From assembly GCA_946480965.1 (NCBI GenBank), contig CAMLMI010000128.1, positions 1 to 11,544 of the forward strand: a DNA stretch of 11,544 bases, in the 5' to 3' direction. The DNA comes from an uncultured Verrucomicrobiales bacterium (GTDB taxonomy: Bacteria; Verrucomicrobiota; Verrucomicrobiae; Limisphaerales; CANJSG01). A model generated the notes under the pieces. It did not search any database. It was given only the letters and a program-made list of their open reading frames with translations, and was not told the DNA's origin. The first letter of the stretch is position 1. Each line of letters starts with the position of its first letter. Positions 1 through 10,400 of the stretch are shown here, piece after piece. Both the position numbers and the translations under genes were made by a program.

Positions 1-1083
1 GACAGCATCGCCACCAAACCCAACACCACGCGCAAGGACCGTCATTCCGAGCTGTATCGCGTCGGTTTCGATGCCACCTGGGAACTCGATCTCTGGGGCC
101 GCGTTCGTCGCAACGTCGAGGCCGCCCGCGCCACGATGGAAGCCGTCGAGGCTTCGCGGGAGGAAGTGCTCGTCGCTGTTCGCGCCGAAGTGGCGATCAA
201 CTATCTGGAGCTGCGCGGCAACCAGGCGCTCCTCGCCGTGGGCCGTCAGAACGCGAAGAACCAGTCCGACACGCTCAAGCTGGCCGAAGCCCTGCGCGAC
301 GGCGGCCAAGGCACGCAGTTCGACGTGGCCCGCGCCCGTTCGCAGTTGAACGAAACGCTGGCGGCCATCCCGCCGCTGGAAAGCGCGGTCGAACAGACGT
401 TGCATCGTCTGGCCGTGCTCTGCGGCTTGCCGCCCGCTGGCGTTCGTTCGGAACTGTCGGCAGCGGCTCCCCTGCCCGTCACACCCACCGTCCTGAGCAT
501 CGGCGATCCCGCGCAGTTGTTGCAGCGCCGCGCCGACGTGCGGGCGGCGGAGCGTTCCTTGGCCGCCGCGACGGCGCGCATCGGCGTGGAGAAGGCGGAC
601 CTGTTTCCTTCGGTCACGTTCGTCGGCAGCATCGGGTTGCAGGCCAACAAACTCACCGAACTGGGCGACAGCGGCACGGATCTCTGGGGTTTCGGCCCGC
701 ATATCTCGTGGGCCGCGCTGGATCTCGGCCGCGTGCGCCAGCGGATGAAAGCCGCCGACGCACGGACCGAAGCCGCGTTGGCGATCTACGAACAGACCGT
801 GTTGCTGGCTTTGGAGGAAACGGAGAACAGCCTCGTCTCCCTCACCCAGGAACGCCGCCGCCTCGACCACCTGCGTGCGGCGGAACAAGCCGCCATCGAG
901 GCCGTCGAACTCGCCCGCCAGCGCTACCGCGACGGCGTGGCCGATTTCCTCAGCGTGCTCGACGCCGAGCGCACTTTGCTCAGCCTCCAGGAACAGCGCG
1001 TCACCAGCGAAACCCTGGCCGCGACCCGCTTGGTGGCGGTTTACAAAGCTTTGGGCGGGGCTGAGGCGCTTCCTGGGCCTTGA
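1..1083 (+). CDS. Outer-membrane efflux channel, TolC/NodT family (5' partial)
   Basis: The frame is open from the first base, giving 360 residues before TGA at 1081-1083; the start and signal peptide lie outside the window. It is recognised as an outer membrane factor, the periplasm-spanning trimeric channel of tripartite efflux pumps. The typical segment WELDLWGRVRR is at residues 27-37. The second-half signature (LLQRRADVRAAE, then ARIGVEKADLFPSV) begins near residue 172, and the closing helix pair RQRYRDGVADFLSVLDAER near 306. Long alanine-, glutamate- and arginine-rich stretches fit the paired coiled-coil helices of the two internal repeats. NodT-type members are usually about 460-500 residues and often lipoproteins, so roughly 110-130 N-terminal residues are missing. 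Pump genes are expected upstream but are not visible. The drug or solute exported cannot be told from the sequence. A terminator candidate 9 bp after the stop suggests this is the last gene of its operon. Confidence 0.9.
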   Translation, partial: DSIATKPNTTRKDRHSELYRVGFDATWELDLWGRVRRNVEAARATMEAVEASREEVLVAVRAEVAINYLELRGNQALLAVGRQNAKNQSDTLKLAEALRDGGQGTQFDVARARSQLNETLAAIPPLESAVEQTLHRLAVLCGLPPAGVRSELSAAAPLPVTPTVLSIGDPAQLLQRRADVRAAERSLAAATARIGVEKADLFPSVTFVGSIGLQANKLTELGDSGTDLWGFGPHISWAALDLGRVRQRMKAADARTEAALAIYEQTVLLALEETENSLVSLTQERRRLDHLRAAEQAAIEAVELARQRYRDGVADFLSVLDAERTLLSLQEQRVTSETLAATRLVAVYKALGGAEALPGP

Positions 1084-1091
1084 TTCCACGG

Positions 1092-1131
1092 AAGCCCGGG
1101 CGCCAACCGTCGTTGCCCTGGCCCGGGTTTT
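1092..1131 (+). terminator. Probable intrinsic terminator after the efflux channel gene
   Basis: AAGCCCGGG (1092-1100) can pair with CCCGGGTTT (1122-1130), with one G-U pair. The loop contains a second small pairing (CAAC 1104-1107 with GTTG 1112-1115), and TTTT follows at 1128-1131. It starts 9 bp after the efflux gene stop, so it probably separates that operon from gyrB. The T run is short and partly used in the stem, so the call is moderate. Confidence 0.55.
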
Positions 1132-1167
1132 CCCCTGCGGACAATCCGCTTCGTCCGGACTTTCCCA

Positions 1168-1196
1168 TTGTTTCCAAAAAACCGGTCTCCTAGTCT
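1168..1196 (+). promoter_or_regulatory. Weak candidate gyrB promoter
   Basis: TTGTTT (1168-1173) and TAGTCT (1191-1196) are separated by 17 bp, each matching three of six sigma70 consensus positions. This is the best pair found in the 185 bp between the efflux terminator and gyrB. The predicted start would leave a leader of roughly 65 nt. The rest of this intergenic region shows no gene, no clear repeat and no strong Shine-Dalgarno sequence; the nearest purine run before the gyrB ATG is GGAAA at 1254-1258. Confidence 0.25.
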
Positions 1197-1235
1197 TTCG
1201 CATCCGACCGGGAACGCCTTGAAAACCTTGCCTGA

Positions 1236-3767
<2,532 letters not shown>

Positions 3768-3780
3768 TCGGGAAAGAAAA

Positions 3781-3809
3781 TTGACAATGTAGTCTCAAGT
3801 GACTACATG
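3781..3809 (+). promoter_or_regulatory. Promoter of the toxin-antitoxin unit
   Basis: A perfect consensus -35 box TTGACA (3781-3786) stands 17 bp before TACATG (3804-3809), a three-of-six -10 match. It starts 13 bp after the gyrB stop. The expected transcription start (about 3815-3817) coincides with the ATG at 3816, so the transcript may be leaderless or nearly so. The promoter spacer and -10 box are covered by the inverted repeat at 3787-3808, a typical layout for autorepression. Confidence 0.55.
3787..3808. promoter_or_regulatory. Inverted-repeat operator of the toxin-antitoxin unit
   Basis: ATGTAGTC (3787-3794) and GACTACAT (3801-3808) form a perfect 8-bp inverted repeat around a 6-bp centre (TCAAGT). 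It lies between the -35 box and the start of the antitoxin gene. Phd/YefM-family antitoxins, usually bound to their toxin, bind such palindromes to repress their own operon. The role is inferred from position and symmetry. Confidence 0.7.
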
Positions 3810-3815
3810 TGTCTT

Positions 3816-4145
3816 ATGAAAACCAAACCGATCACCTACACCGCCAAGCCTGAGGAGCCGCTGGTGCTTCAGGACGCCGTCGTGCTGCCGGAGATCGGCA
3901 TCACCATGCCGGTGCGGGCGGCCAAGGCGAAACTCTCGGCGCTGCTGGAGTTCGTCGCGGCCGGCACTCCGGTCACCATTACTTCGGATGGCGTGCCCAA
4001 GGCGGTGCTGCGGCCGGTGACGCCGGCTTCGGAGCGGGTCGGCTTCGAGCCGGCGTGGGATCTTCTGGAATCCATGCCCGCGCAGACCGAAGGCCCGCTT
4101 TCCACCGAGGTGGTGCGGGCGGACCGTGATGGGCGGGGCTGGTAA
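3816..4145 (+). CDS. Phd/YefM-family antitoxin
   Basis: 109-residue antitoxin of a type II toxin-antitoxin pair. An N-terminal Phd/YefM fold for DNA binding and dimerisation covers about residues 29-68; ITMPVRAAKAKLSALLEFV followed by GTPVTITSDGVPKAVLRPV has the family pattern of short strand, helix, then the xGxPxAVL strand. The C-terminal half is charged and ends in RADRDGRGW, the kind of flexible tail that wraps around and blocks a PIN-domain toxin. A start at 3807 (MCLMKTK) is possible and adds three residues. I prefer 3816 because the 3807 ATG lies inside the operator and upstream of the predicted transcription start. Neither start has a recognisable ribosome binding site. The toxin gene begins 6 bp after the stop. 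Base composition resembles the flanking gyrase genes, so there is no obvious sign of recent transfer beyond the position itself. Confidence 0.85.
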   Translation: MKTKPITYTAKPEEPLVLQDAVVLPEIGITMPVRAAKAKLSALLEFVAAGTPVTITSDGVPKAVLRPVTPASERVGFEPAWDLLESMPAQTEGPLSTEVVRADRDGRGW

Positions 4146-4151
4146 CTCACG

Positions 4152-4589
4152 ATGTATCTCGATTCCTGCATCTTCGTGAAGCTGCTGACCCCGGAACCGG
4201 ACAGCGTCGAGTTCTCGCAGTATTGCGCCGGGCAAGTGCTCCACACTTCGGAGCTGGCCTTGACCGAAGTCTTCGCCGCCCTGCTCGCCAAAGAACGGGC
4301 CGGGCGGATCACCCGCAGTCTCCGCGAGCGCGCCTGGGAACGGTTCCAATCCTGGGTCGCTCGCGGAACCATCATCCTTGTGCCCCTGAACCGCACCGCA
4401 TTGAGCAAGGCGACGTCCGTCCTCGCGCAGTGCCATCCGAAAGTCCCGTTGCGGACGCTCGACGCCATCCATGTGGGAGCCGTCGATTTTTGCCAGAGTT
4501 TCCCCCTCGTGACCACCGATGACCGGATGCGCGACGCCGCCCGGAACTTCGGTTTCGCACTGTATCCGGCCGATCCGGCCCACAACTGA
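4152..4589 (+). CDS. vapC: VapC-like PIN-domain toxin (ribonuclease)
   Basis: 145-residue PIN-domain protein. The family consists of magnesium-dependent endoribonucleases; VapC toxins mostly cut tRNA or rRNA and stop translation when the antitoxin is lost. The four acidic active-site positions can be placed: D4 in MYLDSC, E39 in LALTEV, D104 in RTLDAIHVG and D123/D124 in VTTDDRM. Order, spacing and length match an intact VapC. It starts 6 bp after the antitoxin stop; the purine-rich end of the antitoxin gene (GGGCGGGGCTGG, 4131-4142) may act as its ribosome binding site. gyrA starts 9 bp after its stop, so the toxin gene is embedded in the gyrase operon. The natural RNA target cannot be predicted. 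An action on gyrase itself would be unlike known PIN toxins; CcdB and ParE, the gyrase poisons, are unrelated folds. Confidence 0.88.
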   Translation: MYLDSCIFVKLLTPEPDSVEFSQYCAGQVLHTSELALTEVFAALLAKERAGRITRSLRERAWERFQSWVARGTIILVPLNRTALSKATSVLAQCHPKVPLRTLDAIHVGAVDFCQSFPLVTTDDRMRDAARNFGFALYPADPAHN

Positions 4590-4598
4590 GTTTCCAAA

Positions 4599-7253
<2,655 letters not shown>

Positions 7254-7271
7254 ACAACATTCCCAATCGCC

Positions 7272-7300
7272 AAGGCCGGGCCTCATCGCCCGGCCTTTTT
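7272..7300 (+). terminator. Intrinsic terminator after gyrA
   Basis: AAGGCCGGGC (7272-7281) and GCCCGGCCTT (7288-7297) form a perfect 10-bp stem with a 6-base loop, and the sequence runs into TTTTT at 7296-7300. It lies 18 bp after the gyrA stop and is the only strong terminator between 1269 and 7404. It therefore marks the end of the gyrB to gyrA transcription unit. Confidence 0.9.
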
Positions 7301-7366
7301 CGTTGGCGTCGCTTGATCGCCTGCTGGCCCGGCCCGTCGGCATCGTGTCCGCAGTTCAACCTCCTG

Positions 7367-7394
7367 TTCACCCGCGCCGGTCTTTCGCTATGCT
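7367..7394 (+). promoter_or_regulatory. Weak candidate hrpA promoter
   Basis: TTCACC (7367-7372) and TATGCT (7389-7394) are 16 bp apart, each matching four of six sigma70 consensus positions. A start near 7401 would put the GTG of hrpA almost at the 5' end of the mRNA, which fits the absence of a Shine-Dalgarno sequence there. The rest of the 150-bp gap after gyrA, apart from the terminator, shows nothing recognisable. Confidence 0.3.
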
Positions 7395-7403
7395 CTCGCG
7401 ACC

Positions 7404-10400
7404 GTGAACGATCCGCGCATCGCCGAACTCCGCTCGCTGCTTCCGCAGGCCATGTTGCCCGACTGGGTGCGGCTGGGCGCCCGCGCGGTCCGGCTCTTCA
7501 AGGACCGGCTGCATCCGGACAAGCACGACGCCGTGCTGAACCGCCTGCTGGAACAGGCCCGGGCGTCGATCGCGCTGCGGGAACGGCGCCGGCTGGCGGT
7601 GCCGGTTGTTTCCTACCCCAAGGATCTGCCAATCACCGCGCGCAAGGACGAGATCGTCGCCGCCATCCGCGCGAACCAGGTCGTGGTGCTGGCGGGCGAA
7701 ACCGGGTCGGGCAAAACGACGCAGATCCCCAAGATGTGCCTGGAGGCCGGGCTGGGCATCGAGGCGAAGATCGGCTGCACCCAGCCGCGCCGCGTGGCCG
7801 CGCTCTCCATCTCCAAACGCATCGCCGAAGAGCTGAACGTCGGCTGGGGCCGCGAGGTCGGCTGCAAGATCCGGTTCGACGACCGGTCCAGCGCCGACAC
7901 CTACATCAAGCTGATGACCGACGGCATCCTGCTGGCCGAGGCGCAGGGCGACCGGCAATTGTCGGAATACAACGCCATCATCATCGACGAGGCGCACGAG
8001 CGGTCGCTGAACATCGATTTCCTGCTGGGCCACCTGAAGAACCTGCTGGCGGAACGGGCGGACCTGAAGCTGATCGTCACCTCGGCCACGATCGATCTCC
8101 CGGCCTTCTCCAAACACTTCAACGACGCCCCGATCATCGAGGTGTCCGGCCGGATGTTCCCGGTGGACGTGATCTACGCGCCGTTCGAACACGAACCGGA
8201 TTCGGAGGAGGAAAGCGCCGATCTCGAACTTCTGACCTCGGCTCATCCCCTCGCCCCTCGGAGGGGAGAGGGTCAGGGTGAGGGGTCGGAGGCGACCGAC
8301 TTGTCGGGGGCGTCTGATTCATTAAGCACCCCCCTCACCCCGGCCCTCTCCCCCGATGGGGGCGAGGGGGTCCGCCTCGGCGCCTCCATCCGCTCGCGTC
8401 TCCGCTCGGCCGGCGGCGACCTGACCTACGTGGACGCCTGCGTCTCCGCCACCGAGACGCTGCTCTACCAGACTTCCGGCGGCGACGTGCTCGTCTTCCT
8501 GCCCGGCGAACGCGACATCCGCGAATGCGCCGACCAGCTGGAAGGCCGGTTCGCGGGCGACGCCGAGATCGTGCCGCTCTTCGGCCGCCTCAGCGCCGGC
8601 GACCAGCAGCGCGTCTTCGCCTCCACCTCCCGCCGCAAGATCGTCATCGCGACGAACATCGCCGAGACCTCCCTCACCATTCCCGGCATCCGCTATGTGG
8701 TGGACGCCGGCCTCTCGCGCCTCAGCCGCTACAGCCCGCGCACCCGGACGCGGCGGTTGCCCATTGAGCCCGTGTCCCAGAGCAGCGCCAACCAGCGCAA
8801 AGGCCGCGCCGGCCGCGTGGAGGACGGTGTCTGCATCCGTCTCTACGGCGAGGACGACTTCAAGGCCCGGCCCGCCTTCACCCAGCCGGAGATCCAGCGG
8901 TCGAACCTCGCCGAGGTGATCCTGCGGATGAAGGCGTTCCGCTTCGGCGACATCGAGACCTTTCCGTTCGTCCAACCGCCGACGCCCGCCGCCATCGCCA
9001 GCGGCTACGCCCTGCTCCAGGAGTTGGGCGCGCTGGACGGCGAACGCGAGCTGACCCAGCTCGGCCGCGATCTGGCGCGGTTGCCCATCGACCCGACCCT
9101 CGGCCGGATGCTGCTCCAGGCGCAGGAAGAAGGTGCGACCCAGGAGCTGCTCATCATCGCGTCCGGCCTGAGCATCCAGGACCCGCGCGAACGTCCGATG
9201 GACCAGAAAGACGCGGCCAACGCGGCGCACAAGCGCTTCGCGGACGAGTCGTCGGACTTCCTCGGACTGCTCAACATATGGAACGCCGTGCATGACGAAT
9301 GGGAGGCGCTCCGCACCCAGGGCGCGCGTCGGAAGTTCTGCAAGAAACACTTCCTCTCCTACCTGCGGATGCGCGAATGGCAGGACCTGCATGCGCAGCT
9401 CGAAGGGGCGCTGGAAGACACCGTTGGCCGGGCGTCCCTGTCTGGAAGGAGCGGTAGGGCGAAGGCTCCCGCCGAGCCGCCCGAAGCGCGTTCGGACAAC
9501 AAGACAGCCACACTGGCAACTCCCAGACGCACCGGAGTCGCCAGTGAAGCCGTTTCGTCAAAAGCCAATCCACCGGAAGGCTCGGCGGGAGCCGTCGCCC
9601 TACCTCAAGGGACCGAGGGAGCACACCCACCACGTCGCCGCCGGCTCACGCAGGACGATCTCTACCGCGCCATCCATCGTTCCATCCTCGCCGGTCTGAT
9701 CGGCCACGTGGCCCGCCGCGAGGAGCGCAACACCTACAAGGCTTCGGGCAACCGCATGGTCACGGTGTTCCCCGGCTCCGATCTCTACGAGCGTGGCGAA
9801 CCGAAGAAGAAACACGCGCCGGACCGCCGGAACCGCCACGGCGGCGAGGCGCCGGAGAAGGAGAAGACCAAACAGCCCGCCTGGCTCGTCGCCGGCGAGA
9901 TCGTCGAGACATCGCAGCTCTTCGCCCGGACGCTGGCCGGGATCGATCCCCAGTGGATCGCCCAGATCGCGCCGCACTGCTGCAAGGTCACGCACCAGAA
10001 TCCGCATTGGAGCGCCTCGTCCGGCCGCGTGTTGGTCGAAGAAATCTCCACGCTGCACGGTCTGGAAGTGGCCCGGCGCAAAGTGGCCTACGCGAACCTG
10101 AACCCGGCGGATGCGACGAAGATCTTTCTCCGCGCCGCGTTGGTGGAGGGCGATCTCTTTCCGCCCCGTAGCCGCGGACGTGAGTCCGCGCCATCTGAAG
10201 AGACAGCGCCGACTCACGTCGGCGGCTACGACGAGTCCGCTCCCCAACCCTACCCCTTCCTCGTCCACAACCGCGCCGTCCGCCAAAAGATCGAGAACTG
10301 GCAGACCCGCGTCCGCCGCTACGACCTGGGCAACCTCGACGAAGCCCTCGTGACGTTCTATGCGTCGAAGTTCGGCGAAACCGTGGTCGCTTCCCGCGAC

